Source of the DNA: Bartonella vinsonii subsp. arupensis OK-94-513
GTDB taxonomy: Bacteria > Pseudomonadota > Alphaproteobacteria > Rhizobiales > Rhizobiaceae
Direction: 5' to 3'
Assembly (NCBI RefSeq): GCF_000278235.1
Contig: NZ_JH725037.1
Coordinates: 240,487 to 304,486, forward strand
Length of the DNA stretch: 64,000 nucleotides
Numbering within the stretch: the first letter of the stretch is position 1; every line of letters starts with the position of its first letter. The translations under genes and the position numbers were made by a program. Of this stretch, positions 50,552 through 60,102 are shown in pieces. Below the pieces are notes generated by a model, which saw only the letters and a list, made by a program, of their open reading frames with translations, made no database searches and was not told the origin of the DNA.

Positions 50552-50818
50552 TTAAACGCTAAGAGCCTTCAAACGCTTTGCTAAACGTGACACTTTTCGT
50601 GCAGCAGCATTTTTATGAAAAACCCCTTTGGAAACTGCACGCATAATTTCAGGTTCAAAATCCTTAAACGCTCTTTCTGCAGATGCCTTATCGCCTCCAG
50701 CCAAAGCATCATCAAACTTACGCATAAAAGTACGAACGCGTGAACGGCGGGCCTTATTAACCTGTGTGCGTGCTGCAACTTTGCGCACCGCTTTTCGAGC
50801 GGAAGGTGTATTCGCCAT
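50552..50818 (-). CDS. rpsT: 30S ribosomal protein S20
   Basis: A small-subunit protein that binds 16S rRNA early in assembly. 88 residues, rich in Lys, Arg and Ala. It begins [17 protein letters not shown], followed by [15 protein letters not shown] and ending [20 protein letters not shown], all standard for S20. AGAGAG precedes the start. The rpsT-dnaA order is conserved in many Hyphomicrobiales. Confidence 0.97.
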   Translation of the reverse strand: MANTPSARKAVRKVAARTQVNKARRSRVRTFMRKFDDALAGGDKASAERAFKDFEPEIMRAVSKGVFHKNAAARKVSRLAKRLKALSV

Positions 50819-51047
50819 AAATATCTCTCTCTTTCAACGCATAAGATAGGAAAAGTCTCAACGACATCTCTACCAATTCAAAAAAATCCAATCTCAGCAA
50901 TATAACCTGCTGATAACTGCACGGCTTATAACGCAATCCTCAAACCAACGTCAATCAAATTTTCAAAGAGTGGCATAAAAAAACAAAGCCAAACTCTTTG
51001 ACATCCATCTTAATGTTTAAGAACACTTCTCAATAAACGAATACGGT

Positions 51048-53735
51048 TCAAACTGCTAGATTACGCAAAACATATTGCAAAATTCCGCCATGATGTAAAT
51101 AATCCAACTCATCTTCAGTATCAACGCGGCATAATAATGGTACAATTTTTACCGTTCCATCAGAAAAAGTTATTGTAGCCACAGTCTTTTGTCGAGGTTT
51201 CAAATTATGAACCCCTTCAATCGTTACCTTTTCATCTCCCTTTAAACCCAAAGATTGCCAGCTTGTACCTGCTTCAAACACAAAGGGAACAATTCCCATC
51301 CCAACAAGATTAGAACGATGAATCCGCTCAAAAGATTGAGCAATCACTGCTTTTACACCAAGAAGATTTGTCCCCTTCGCTGCCCAATCACGAGATGATC
51401 CATTGCCATATTCAATACCGGCAAAAACAACGAGCGGAACGCTTTCACGTTTATACGCCATTGCTGCATCATAAATTGCTTGCTCTTCTCTTGAAGGGTA
51501 ATGAATTGTATAGCCTCCTTCACGACCATTTTCTCCGAGCATGAAGTTACGAATACGAATATTGGCAAAGGTACCACGCATCATGACTTCATGATTCCCA
51601 CGACGCGTCCCATACTGATTAAAATCAGCCACTTTCACTCCGTGATCTGTCAAATATTTTCCTGCAGGAGAATCAATCTTAATGGAACCAGCAGGAGAAA
51701 TATGATCTGTCGTAATTTTATCACCAAACAAACCTAAAATCCGTGCATCTTTAATGTCTGGTAAGATATCAGGAGTCTTCCGCATATTATAAAAATATGG
51801 TGGGTTACGCACATATGTCGATTGCTCATCCCAAGCATAAGTGGCTCCCGTTGGAACCTGAACTTTTTGCCAATTTTCATCGCCCTTAAACACATCCGCA
51901 TATTTTTCGGCAAAAATCTTACGCGTAACATTCTTTTCTATAAATTCTTGTATTTCTTGCGAAGTAGGCCAAATGTCTTTCAAATAAACCGGTTGACCAT
52001 CTGAACCTTCTCCAAGAGGTTCCTTCGTTAAATCTTTACGCACTGTCCCTGCTAAAGCATGCGCAACAACTAACGGTGGTGAAGCTAAATAATTGGCTTG
52101 CACATCAGGTGATACACGTCCTTCAAAATTACGATTTCCTGAAAGAACCGCAGCTGCAATTAAACCATTCTTATTAATCGTTTTAGAAATAGCTGGATAC
52201 AAAGGACCAGAATTCCCAATACATGTCGTGCACCCAAATCCCACTAAGTTAAAACCCAAAGCATTTAAATCTTTTTGGAGACCTGAATTGAGAAGATAAG
52301 CTTCAACGACTTGTGAGCCGGGAGCAAGAGAAGTCTTAACCCATGGTTTGCTCTTGAGACCTTTCGCCACAGCGTTACGTGCTAAAAGACCCGCAGCAAT
52401 AAGAACACTTGGATTGGATGTATTCGTGCAAGAGGTAATTGCGGCAATTACCACATCTCCATGGCCAAGATCATATTCCTCACCCTCAACCTGATATCGT
52501 TGATCTTGTTCAACAACCTTCTTATAATCGCTGAATAATGCCCCCTCAAAACCCTGTCCCACACTTTCCAAGGCAATACGCCCCTCAGGACGTTTAGGAC
52601 CAGCCATAGAAGGTACAACACTCTCCATATCTAATTCAATTGTATCAGTAAAAATGGGATTGGCTACTGCTTCATCATGCCACATCCCTTGTGCTTTGGA
52701 ATAAGCTTCTACTAAAGCGATCCGATTTTCATCGCGCCCTGTCATATTGAGATAACGTACTGTTTCCTTATCAATTGGAAAAAAACCACAGGTTGCTCCA
52801 TATTCAGGAGCCATATTCGCAATTGTTGCTCGATCAGCAAGTGTCATATGTTCCAGACCAGGACCAAAAAACTCAACAAATTTACCAACAACGCCCTTCT
52901 TGCGTAGAATTTGTGTCACCGTCAATACTAAATCCGTAGCCGTCACACCTTCTTTAAGTTTTCCTGTTAAACGAAAACCAATAACTTCAGGTAACAACAT
53001 AGAAACGGGCTGACCTAACATGGCTGCTTCTGCTTCAATACCACCAACTCCCCAACCCAAAACACCTAAACCATTCACCATAGTCGTATGTGAATCAGTT
53101 CCCACACAAGTATCAGGATAAACTGTCTGATCTCTCTCATCATTCTTCATCCACACGCATTGTGCTAAATATTCCAGATTAACTTGGTGACAAATTCCCG
53201 TTCCTGGGGGAACTACACGAAAATTTTGAAACGCTTGCTGTCCCCATTTCAGAAAACGATAACGTTCACCATTGCGTTCATATTCACACTCAACATTGTC
53301 TTTAAAAGCCATAGGATTGCCAAAATAATCAACGATAATTGAGTGATCAATGACAAGATCAACAGGGATGAGAGGATTGATTTTTTCAGCATTCCCTCCG
53401 AGTTTAACCATAGCATCACGCATTGCAGAAAGGTCAACAACTGCGGGGACACCTGTAAAGTCCTGCATAAGAACGCGTGCAGGACGGTAAGCAATTTCTG
53501 CACCAGCACTGCCTTTGTCATTTAACCACTTAGCAACGTTTAAGATATCCTCTTTCTTAACCGTACGCCCATCTTCAAATCGTAATAAATTTTCGAGAAT
53601 AACCTTCATTGAAAACGGTAAACGAGCAACACCCTCGAGCCCATTCTTTTCCGCTTCAATCAAACTGTAATAAGTATATTTCTGTCCACAAACATCTAAA
53701 ATTCTGCGACAATTAAAGCTATCAATTTGAGTCAT
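51048..53735 (-). CDS. acnA: Aconitate hydratase A
   Basis: It isomerises citrate to isocitrate in the TCA cycle, using a [4Fe-4S] cluster. 895 residues, the length of the IRP1/AcnA class. Cluster cysteines lie in ITSCTNTSNPSVLIAAG and GFGCTTCIGNSGPL. Substrate-binding signatures include CVGTDSHTTMVNGLGVLGWG and GIEYGNGSSRDWAAKG. The swivel domain is C-terminal (about 680-895). It is divergent from ccmA. A weak hairpin at about 50964-51000 could be its terminator, but the T tract is poor. Confidence 0.97.
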   Translation of the reverse strand: MTQIDSFNCRRILDVCGQKYTYYSLIEAEKNGLEGVARLPFSMKVILENLLRFEDGRTVKKEDILNVAKWLNDKGSAGAEIAYRPARVLMQDFTGVPAVVDLSAMRDAMVKLGGNAEKINPLIPVDLVIDHSIIVDYFGNPMAFKDNVECEYERNGERYRFLKWGQQAFQNFRVVPPGTGICHQVNLEYLAQCVWMKNDERDQTVYPDTCVGTDSHTTMVNGLGVLGWGVGGIEAEAAMLGQPVSMLLPEVIGFRLTGKLKEGVTATDLVLTVTQILRKKGVVGKFVEFFGPGLEHMTLADRATIANMAPEYGATCGFFPIDKETVRYLNMTGRDENRIALVEAYSKAQGMWHDEAVANPIFTDTIELDMESVVPSMAGPKRPEGRIALESVGQGFEGALFSDYKKVVEQDQRYQVEGEEYDLGHGDVVIAAITSCTNTSNPSVLIAAGLLARNAVAKGLKSKPWVKTSLAPGSQVVEAYLLNSGLQKDLNALGFNLVGFGCTTCIGNSGPLYPAISKTINKNGLIAAAVLSGNRNFEGRVSPDVQANYLASPPLVVAHALAGTVRKDLTKEPLGEGSDGQPVYLKDIWPTSQEIQEFIEKNVTRKIFAEKYADVFKGDENWQKVQVPTGATYAWDEQSTYVRNPPYFYNMRKTPDILPDIKDARILGLFGDKITTDHISPAGSIKIDSPAGKYLTDHGVKVADFNQYGTRRGNHEVMMRGTFANIRIRNFMLGENGREGGYTIHYPSREEQAIYDAAMAYKRESVPLVVFAGIEYGNGSSRDWAAKGTNLLGVKAVIAQSFERIHRSNLVGMGIVPFVFEAGTSWQSLGLKGDEKVTIEGVHNLKPRQKTVATITFSDGTVKIVPLLCRVDTEDELDYLHHGGILQYVLRNLAV

Positions 53736-54039
53736 GACCGTCCACCCTCATACTACAAACCACCCAATTTCCCGGAATGAACAACACAAACTACGAATCA
53801 ATGCCGTAGCCTGAGCGCAGACGCAATCACCTCCGCTATCCATTTCCCCCTTCACCTTTCTATTTTATCGGTAAATTCGGAAATCAGCGCCAAAAAAACA
53901 TTCTACACCAGATATTGATGTAACATATAGCTTATAGAATTATTTCTAGAACTATTCTAGATACAATTACATAAAAAACATGTTTTTTATCCTATAATGC
54001 AATAAAGATTATAGAAAGAAAATCAAAACAGGCAATTAC
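53736..54039. other. Divergent promoter region acnA/ccmA
   Basis: About 300 bases shared by two divergent genes. No operator or RNA element is obvious. An imperfect palindrome-like TTCTAGAACTATTCTAGA lies near 53944-53961. Confidence 0.4.
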
Positions 54040-54684
54040 ATGGTGTTATCGGGTGAAAATTTAGCCGCTTGTAGAAATGAAGAAGTTCTATTCCAAGAAC
54101 TTTCTTTTTGTTTATTTCCGCACCAACTTATGACAATCACAGGTCCAAACGGAATTGGAAAATCTACCTTACTACGAATCATCGCTGGTCTTCTTGAAGC
54201 TGCTAAAGGCCATGTAATACTTAAAGACCACGAACAAACATATCCTGTAGCAACTGCATGTCATTATCTTGGTCCTCAAAATGCTATGAAACCTTTCTTA
54301 TCCGTCATCGATAATTTGCAATTTTGGGCAACATTTTATGGGCAACATTTACGCTATCCACATGAAGCCCTTTCTGACATTAATCTTTCTGATCTTGAAC
54401 ATTTACCCTTTAACGTTCTGTCAACGGGACAAAAAAGGCGTGTAGCTATTGCACGCCTTTTGCTTTCTTATCGTCCTATTTGGATTCTAGATGAACCATT
54501 ATTGGGTGTTGATCACCATTCTCAAACTCTGCTCACCAATATTTTTCAGCAGCATCTCAATCAAGGCGGTATGATTATTGCTGCAACCCATAATCCTCTC
54601 GGTATTTCAGAAAACTATAAAATCGCTCTGAAAAAATTCTCACCACCACAGGAAAAAACGCATGAAAGCACTGTTCTGGCGTGA
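54040..54684 (+). CDS. ccmA: Haem exporter ATP-binding protein CcmA
   Basis: The ATPase of the CcmABCD complex that releases holo-CcmE during cytochrome c maturation (System I). 214 residues with Walker A TGPNGIGKSTLLRI, signature LSTGQKRRVAIARL, Walker B IWILDEPLLGVD and the H-loop AATHN. It overlaps ccmB by 23 nt. Confidence 0.94.
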   Translation: MVLSGENLAACRNEEVLFQELSFCLFPHQLMTITGPNGIGKSTLLRIIAGLLEAAKGHVILKDHEQTYPVATACHYLGPQNAMKPFLSVIDNLQFWATFYGQHLRYPHEALSDINLSDLEHLPFNVLSTGQKRRVAIARLLLSYRPIWILDEPLLGVDHHSQTLLTNIFQQHLNQGGMIIAATHNPLGISENYKIALKKFSPPQEKTHESTVLA

Positions 54685-55327
54685 TCTTAAATTAGCTTTA
54701 ACACCACAAGCCTCTTCGTTAACAGGACTCTTGTTTTTCATCGCTATTATTATAATCACACCCTTCGCCATTGGACCAGATCCTAAAGTTCTCACACAAA
54801 TAGGCCCAGGTATATTATGGTTTGGAGCCCTTTTCGCAGGACTCCTCAATTTGAACAAACTTTTTCAAACCGATCACGATGATGGAAATCTTGACCAATT
54901 CATCCTTGCTGGACAAAGACAAAGCTTCACACTGATCGTATTCACCAAATGCCTTGCCCATTGGGTAGGAACAATGCTCCCCCTTATTTTTGCTACTCCT
55001 GTTTTAGCATTCATGCTCCATTTAGATGCCACGATAACTTTTACAACAATACTCACCCTCTTATGCGGAACACCTGCCATTATCTTTATTGGTGCTATAG
55101 GTGCTGCCCTTGCAACGTCATTGTTACATAGCACTCTTCTTATTTTTATTATCATCTTACCGTGGATCATTCCAATCATGATTTTTGGTGTTTCGGCTGC
55201 TACAGCTCCAACAAACCAAAATGTCTCTTTTTTCACTTCCTTGACTCTTCTTATCGCTTTTTCACTTCTTTTGAGTCTTTTTAGCTCTTTTGTTGCAGCG
55301 ATAACACTCAAGATTTTATCAGAATAG
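54662..55327 (+). CDS. ccmB: Haem exporter membrane protein CcmB
   Basis: The membrane partner of CcmA. 221 residues with about six helices (for example SLTGLLFFIAIIIITPFAIG, and the helices around GAIGAALATSLLHSTLL and LLIAFSLLLSLFSSF). The N-terminus MKALFWRDLKLAL and the FxxDxxDGxLDQ-like segment (FQTDHDDGNLDQFILA) are typical of CcmB. It overlaps the end of ccmA, implying coupled translation. Confidence 0.93.
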   Translation: MKALFWRDLKLALTPQASSLTGLLFFIAIIIITPFAIGPDPKVLTQIGPGILWFGALFAGLLNLNKLFQTDHDDGNLDQFILAGQRQSFTLIVFTKCLAHWVGTMLPLIFATPVLAFMLHLDATITFTTILTLLCGTPAIIFIGAIGAALATSLLHSTLLIFIIILPWIIPIMIFGVSAATAPTNQNVSFFTSLTLLIAFSLLLSLFSSFVAAITLKILSE

Positions 55328-55373
55328 TAAAAGGTGATTGCCGCATAGCAAAACTCTGCCTATTATAAAACTC

Positions 55374-56153
55374 ATGAATGAAACATCTCACACACCTAAA
55401 ATAGGGGCACTTCCTACAAGTTTAGTCCGTTTTATGAAAATAAGCAGTGCCATCTTACCTTGGTTAACCGGTATGACATTGTGTCTTCTTATCTTAGGAC
55501 TTATTCTGATTATACATTCACCTGATGATTATCAGCAGGGGATTACAGTCAAGATTATGTATATTCATGTACCATTCGCGTGGCTCTCTACATTTTGTTA
55601 TCTCATAATAAGTGCTGCAGCTTTGGGGAGTTTGATTTGGAGGTTTCATCTTGCTGATGTAGCACTCAAATGTGGTCCACCTATTGGAGCAATTTTTACA
55701 GCCCTATCCCTTGTGACAGGTGCGCTTTGGGGGCGCCCAACATGGGGAACATGGTGGGTGTGGGATGCACGATTAACATCGGTTTTAATTCTGCTTTTTA
55801 TCTACCTTGCTATTGTCATGCTTGCTCGCGCTTTTGATAACCAAGAAAAAGCTACACGCGCTACAGCAATTCTTACACTCGTTGGACTTGTGAATATCCC
55901 CATTATCAAATTTTCCGTTAATTGGTGGAACACACTCCATCAACCCGCATCGCTTTTGCGTTCAGGAGGTCCAACAATCGAGCGTGCTATGTTATGGCCC
56001 CTGATAACAATGATATCTTGTTTCGGCTTTATGTTTATTCTGTTCTATTTGATGGCTATACGCAACGAAATCAATCGTCGTCATATCAAAATACTTCAGA
56101 TCAAAAAAGCCCGTCGCGGACAACATCAGGACTCTTCATCATGCTCGCCCTAA
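55374..56153 (+). CDS. ccmC: Haem-handling membrane protein CcmC
   Basis: It attaches haem to CcmE. 259 residues with six helices and the periplasmic tryptophan-rich WWD loop (RPTWGTWWVWDARLTSVL, about 135-152), flanked by the conserved histidines (YIHVPFAW; NWWNTLHQP). The frame begins at a TTG at 55338, but the ATG at 55374 (MNETSHTPK) is the more likely start; neither has a strong ribosome-binding site, so translation may depend on coupling to ccmB, 46 nt upstream. Confidence 0.93.
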   Translation: MNETSHTPKIGALPTSLVRFMKISSAILPWLTGMTLCLLILGLILIIHSPDDYQQGITVKIMYIHVPFAWLSTFCYLIISAAALGSLIWRFHLADVALKCGPPIGAIFTALSLVTGALWGRPTWGTWWVWDARLTSVLILLFIYLAIVMLARAFDNQEKATRATAILTLVGLVNIPIIKFSVNWWNTLHQPASLLRSGGPTIERAMLWPLITMISCFGFMFILFYLMAIRNEINRRHIKILQIKKARRGQHQDSSSCSP

Positions 56154-56392
56154 ATAATATTCACAATGGACTCTTAGGAAATCTCTCTCAGAAAATTGAT
56201 TTTTTCCTTGGTAGCCTTCACCACGAGCAAATTGTTGTTCTCAGCTATATGCTTTCTGCAATTCTACTGCTTTGTCTTATTGGGCACATTCTTTACAAGG
56301 CTATAGACCAAAAAAAAACCCTACAACAACTGAATAAAAAAGAGCTCTTTGAGAAAAAACAATACCATGAAAACCATTCCTCAAAAACCTAG
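56141..56392 (+). CDS. ccmD: CcmD-like small membrane protein, 83 aa
   Basis: Located exactly where ccmD belongs, overlapping the end of ccmC by 13 nt and the start of ccmG by 26 nt. CcmD proteins are short (about 40-70 residues), with one helix and a charged cytoplasmic tail, and help release holo-CcmE. This one has a helix at about 31-51 (IVVLSYMLSAILLLCLIGHI) followed by KAIDQKKTLQQLNKKELFEK, matching that plan. The ATG at 56141 lies within a longer open frame that shadows ccmC. Sequence conservation in this family is low, so position and topology carry the call. Confidence 0.75.
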   Translation: MLALNNIHNGLLGNLSQKIDFFLGSLHHEQIVVLSYMLSAILLLCLIGHILYKAIDQKKTLQQLNKKELFEKKQYHENHSSKT

Positions 56393-57086
56393 AAAAAGCA
56401 TATCATTATCCATTTTATTTGGTCTTTTTGGATCATTCATAATTTTTTTTCTCATTGTGCTTTTCTTCCACTTTATGAAGTACAACCATCACTATGGTGT
56501 TTCTCTCCTCTCAAATACACTGGCTGGAAAACCCGCCCCCCAAACCAGTCTTCCCCTCCTTGAAAACGAAAAACATCTTCTCAATACAGAGCAATTTAAA
56601 GGCCGTGTAACATTGGTCAATTTTTGGGGATCTTGGTGTTCATCCTGTCGCAAAGAGCACTCACTTCTTATGAAAATTGCACAAGATCAACGTTTTGATC
56701 TTATTGGCATTAATTATAAGGACAATAAAGAGAACGCCCAACGTTTTCTGAGAAATTTTGGCAATCCTTTTAAAGTTATTGGATTTGATGTTTCAGGACA
56801 CACGGCCATTAACTGGGGAGTCTATGGACCACCAGAAACCTTTCTTTTAAATAAAGAAAGCATTGTTATTGCCAAACATGTTGGCCCTTTAACATGGCAA
56901 ATTTATCAGAAAAAAATCCTACCACAAATCGAAAAGGCTATAATGACAGAAAAGTTATCAGACAGCAATATATTGATTCATAAAGATAATCTGTCTTTTT
57001 TCCATATTGAACGAGAACTCAATTCAATTTTCTTCTTTCAATCCCCCAATGAGCAATTCTCAAAAATGCTTACTTACATGTCGTGA
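56367..57086 (+). CDS. ccmG: Thiol:disulfide interchange protein CcmG (DsbE)
   Basis: A membrane-anchored periplasmic thioredoxin that keeps apocytochrome c cysteines reduced. 239 residues. An N-terminal anchor (about 12-37, SISLSILFGLFGSFIIFFLI) is followed by a thioredoxin fold (GKPAPQTSLPLLEN, then VNFWGSWCSSCRKEH with the C-x-x-C active site). The CcmG-specific acidic/insert region GINYKDNKENAQRFLRNFG and the cis-proline loop YGPPETFLLNK follow. The last 45 or so residues (after KKILPQIEKAIM) form an extension not usual in the family. The ATG at 56367 was preferred over a TTG 18 nt upstream. ccmE, ccmF and ccmH are not in the window. Confidence 0.92.
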   Translation: MKTIPQKPRKSISLSILFGLFGSFIIFFLIVLFFHFMKYNHHYGVSLLSNTLAGKPAPQTSLPLLENEKHLLNTEQFKGRVTLVNFWGSWCSSCRKEHSLLMKIAQDQRFDLIGINYKDNKENAQRFLRNFGNPFKVIGFDVSGHTAINWGVYGPPETFLLNKESIVIAKHVGPLTWQIYQKKILPQIEKAIMTEKLSDSNILIHKDNLSFFHIERELNSIFFFQSPNEQFSKMLTYMS

Positions 57087-57322
57087 CAAGAGGGAATGCA
57101 TAATAAAACTGTCTGAGAAAAGAAAGACATCTCTTTAAAACAAGCGCGTAAATAAACAAATGATGCTGTCTTTATAAGAGGCAGAATTTCATTCACGAAC
57201 GCAAAAAACAAAATGCGAATATTCCTTGACGAAAAAATTTCTTCATTCATTAAAAGTCTCATCTTCTAAAATCTTTCTCTTAGTAGATTATCTCTTAAAG
57301 ATGAAACTTAATAGTGCAAATA

Positions 57323-57850
57323 CTATACTCTTATCCGCCGTCTTTCAGAAATTGGCTGAAATGCTATCTTTGCATGAAAAGCACAATAAGGACCATTTTC
57401 GCCAGAATCGGCCCCACAAAAATGAAAATCCGATGACAAAGGATCTCCAACTGGCCATCTACATGTATTTTCACTTAATTGTAAAAGATTAAGTTGACGA
57501 GATATAGGCACAACTACATTTGATTGCGCAGATAGATCAATTTCTCTCACATCCTCCGCTACAAACTCCACCTTTAAAGCGGTCTCTTCAATACTACAAG
57601 ACGCAGTATTCGTTGGTAATACAGTTGATGGTGTGCGACGCATCCGCGGAGATGATGAGCTAGCAGGTGTCTTTTGTGCACGCGGTACACCTTGTGCTGT
57701 CTTACCACGTCCCGGTAACTTTAATCGATGCACTTTACCGATTACTGCATTCCTGCTGACTCCACCTAATTGGGCTGCAATCTGACTTGCACTCAACCCC
57801 TCACTCCAAAACTTCTTAAGAAGTTCAACGCGTTCATATGTCCAACCCAT
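57323..57850 (-). CDS. gcrA: GcrA-family cell cycle regulator
   Basis: A sigma-factor-binding transcription regulator that reads GANTC methylation in alphaproteobacteria. 175 residues. The N-terminal helix-turn-helix (MGWTYERVELLKKFWSEGLS, then ASQIAAQLGGVSRNAVIGKV) is nearly diagnostic. A basic linker and Ser/Pro-rich middle (60-90) follow. The C-terminal domain has CRWPVGDP, FHFCGADS and YCAFHAKIAF, the Cys/His-rich GcrA ending. It is monocistronic and divergent from argD. Confidence 0.95.
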   Translation of the reverse strand: MGWTYERVELLKKFWSEGLSASQIAAQLGGVSRNAVIGKVHRLKLPGRGKTAQGVPRAQKTPASSSSPRMRRTPSTVLPTNTASCSIEETALKVEFVAEDVREIDLSAQSNVVVPISRQLNLLQLSENTCRWPVGDPLSSDFHFCGADSGENGPYCAFHAKIAFQPISERRRIRV

Positions 57851-58282
57851 ATCAGCACTCCATTCTGATCACCTCATCAAGATGCATTTCTTGCATCTTT
57901 AAATGTTTGAATAATGTGTTCAATGGGTTGAATGAAAAAACGATACCTCACTCAATTACAAAAACTCACTCAACCTATGGAACTTAAAAATAAAACGTAA
58001 ACTTACTTACAGATTTAAATTACAATATGCATCGACTCCCTGACAAGAGCCTTTGCCCCCTTGAAGAGTTTATTTCGAATGTTTTCCCCAACTTGCGAAT
58101 CAAATATAGGCCAAACTCTCATATTTGCCTAAGACTTTCCTCTATAAATGCTTCTTACAAAACCTTTACTGTTTTTTTCCAAAATAAAAAGCTAATTGCA
58201 CTCTATCCAAAACTGCAACACCGCTTTATTTGCAGCTTCGTTTTGTTTATTGTATGGCACAATTTAAAAGATAAAGGAAATA
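57851..58282. other. Divergent promoter region gcrA/argD
   Basis: About 430 bases. An open frame from 58027 overlaps argD in another phase and looks fortuitous. No clear operator is visible. Confidence 0.4.
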
Positions 58283-59494
58283 ATGATGAGCGCTACTGCT
58301 ATACAGCCACTTTACAAATGCTTTGCTCGACGTAATTTATATTTCAAAAAAGGCAATGGTGTATGGCTGACCTCTGATAAAGGAGAGCTTTATCTTGATA
58401 TGACATCTGGCATTGGTGTCAATGCATTAGGGTATGCACATCCAAAATTGGTCGAAGCCCTCAAAATACAAGCTGAAAAACTTTGGCATATTTCCAATCT
58501 TTTCCAATCACCTGAACAAGAAGCTCTTGCTGCACGACTTTGTACAAATAGTTTCGCTGATAAGGTCTTTTTCTGCAATTCTGGTGCTGAAGCACTTGAA
58601 TGCGCATTCAAAACTGCTCGTCACACGCACTATGCTTCTGGTCATCCAACCCGCGTTGAAATTATTACTTTTGAAGGTGCATTTCATGGACGCACACTTG
58701 CAACGCTCGCTGCTACAGGACAAGAAAAATATCTTGAAGGCTTTGGACCAAAAGCTGGTGGATTTATTCAAATCCCTTTTTATAATGAAAGCGCTTTGCG
58801 TAACGCTATCAATAAAAATACCGCAGCCATTCTTATTGAACCCATTCAAGGAGAAGGAGGAATCCGAATAGTTTCTCCTGAATATTTAAAATTTTTGCGC
58901 AAAATTTGTGATGAGAATAATCTGTTCTTAATTTTGGATGAAGTCCAAACGGGTATTGGACGAACAGGAAAGCTTTTTGCTTATGAATGGAGTGATATCA
59001 CGCCTGATATTCTTACCCTTGCAAAAGGACTGGGAGGTGGATTTCCATTGGGTGCTTGTCTTGCAACAGATAAAGCAGCGAAAAGTATGACTCTAGGGAC
59101 CCATGGATCAACCTTTGGAGGGAATCTTCTTGGGATGGCTGTAAGCAACAGTGTTCTTGATATGATATTAGAACCAAGCTTTCTCTGCCATATTCAACAG
59201 ATGGGGAATAAGCTAAAAAGTGGACTGTCAGACATTCTCAATATCTATCCTGATATTATCTGCTCAATCCAAGGTGTTGGCCTTATGATAGGTATTCAAT
59301 GTGTTGTTCCCTCCAATGCTGTCGTCAACGCCTTGGAAAAGGAATATGTTCTCAGCGTTGGTGCCAACAACAACGTAGTGCGTTTATTGCCTCCCCTTAT
59401 CATAAAAGAGGAAGAAGTAGAGGAAAGCTTGTATCGTATCGAAAAAGCAATTGCTTCTCTTTCACAAACAAACAAAAAAAGACAAGTATCATAA
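58283..59494 (+). CDS. argD: Acetylornithine aminotransferase family (ArgD)
   Basis: A class III PLP-dependent aminotransferase. 403 residues. It has TSGIGVNALGYAHP at the N-terminus, FCNSGAEALECAFKTAR, FHGRTLATLAATG, the cofactor-binding LILDEVQTGIGRTG, and the Schiff-base lysine in LTLAKGLGGGFPLGA. AAAGGA precedes ATGATG at 58283/58286, so the start is ambiguous by one codon. In arginine synthesis it makes N-acetylornithine. The next gene, argF, is broken, so this protein may now serve mainly as succinyl-diaminopimelate aminotransferase for lysine and cell wall (known dual function in enterobacteria; inference here). Confidence 0.93.
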   Translation: MMSATAIQPLYKCFARRNLYFKKGNGVWLTSDKGELYLDMTSGIGVNALGYAHPKLVEALKIQAEKLWHISNLFQSPEQEALAARLCTNSFADKVFFCNSGAEALECAFKTARHTHYASGHPTRVEIITFEGAFHGRTLATLAATGQEKYLEGFGPKAGGFIQIPFYNESALRNAINKNTAAILIEPIQGEGGIRIVSPEYLKFLRKICDENNLFLILDEVQTGIGRTGKLFAYEWSDITPDILTLAKGLGGGFPLGACLATDKAAKSMTLGTHGSTFGGNLLGMAVSNSVLDMILEPSFLCHIQQMGNKLKSGLSDILNIYPDIICSIQGVGLMIGIQCVVPSNAVVNALEKEYVLSVGANNNVVRLLPPLIIKEEEVEESLYRIEKAIASLSQTNKKRQVS

Positions 59495-59496
59495 AC

Positions 59497-60069
59497 ATGA
59501 CAAATACTCTTCGCCATTTCACCGGTTTATCCGTTTTAACCTCACTTAAACGCACACCGTATTATTGATTATGCAAAAACCCTCAAAGCATCCTTCAAAA
59601 TAGAGAAAGGTTCAAAACCTTTTGTTGATAAAACACTAGAAATGATTTTTGAAAAACTATCACACGAACCCATATTTCATTCGTTATAAGTATGCACCAG
59701 CTTTGATGAAGACAGTGTTCATGCTAATGAGTTCAAAGATAACAGCTTGATCATAATGAAACCATAGCTGATACAGCACGCATTTTAACGCTTTTTGTCT
59801 ATATCTTGACTTATGAAAAACATCGTGGACCTGTTGCTAGAAAAAGATTTGCATAGATGGAAGATGGCAATAATGTAACCTCTCTGATTGAAGAAGCTGC
59901 TCTTTTTGACTTTCATCTGCGTATTACCGCTCATCATGGTGAAGAAATTGTCGATACTGTGATAAATGAAGTGCATTCCGTTGTTTTTGACGAGGCTGAA
60001 AATCGCCTTCATGCCCAAAAAACAATTCTTGCTTGGTGTTTACAAGATAGGTTTTTCTCTCCACAATAA
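59497..60069 (+). pseudogene. argF: Ornithine carbamoyltransferase pseudogene
   Basis: Recognisable OTC pieces appear in order but in different frames: MTNTLRHFTGLSVLTS (59497 on), then IIDYAKTLKASFKIEKG and PFVDKTLEMIFEKL (59560-59660), ETIADTARIL (about 59758-59787), YEKHRGPVA and [19 protein letters not shown] (about 59811-59916), and the C-terminal [16 protein letters not shown] and [19 protein letters not shown]. The carbamoyl-phosphate motif S-T-R-T after FEK is replaced by frameshifted sequence. The H-C-L-P region is lost by an internal deletion. The total span is about 570 nt against about 930 for an intact gene. It begins 2 nt after the argD stop, as an argD-argF operon would. Confidence 0.88.
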
Positions 60070-60102
60070 CCTGGAAAATCAAATCATATAAAAGGCAAAA
60101 AT

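Noticed and set aside
50964-51000. Hairpin downstream of acnA (CAAAGAGT...ACTCTTTG)
   Set aside because: The loop is long and the following T tract is poor, so I did not list it as a terminator.
58027-58335. 102-codon frame upstream of argD
   Set aside because: It overlaps the argD start in another phase, has no ribosome-binding site and no recognisable domain.
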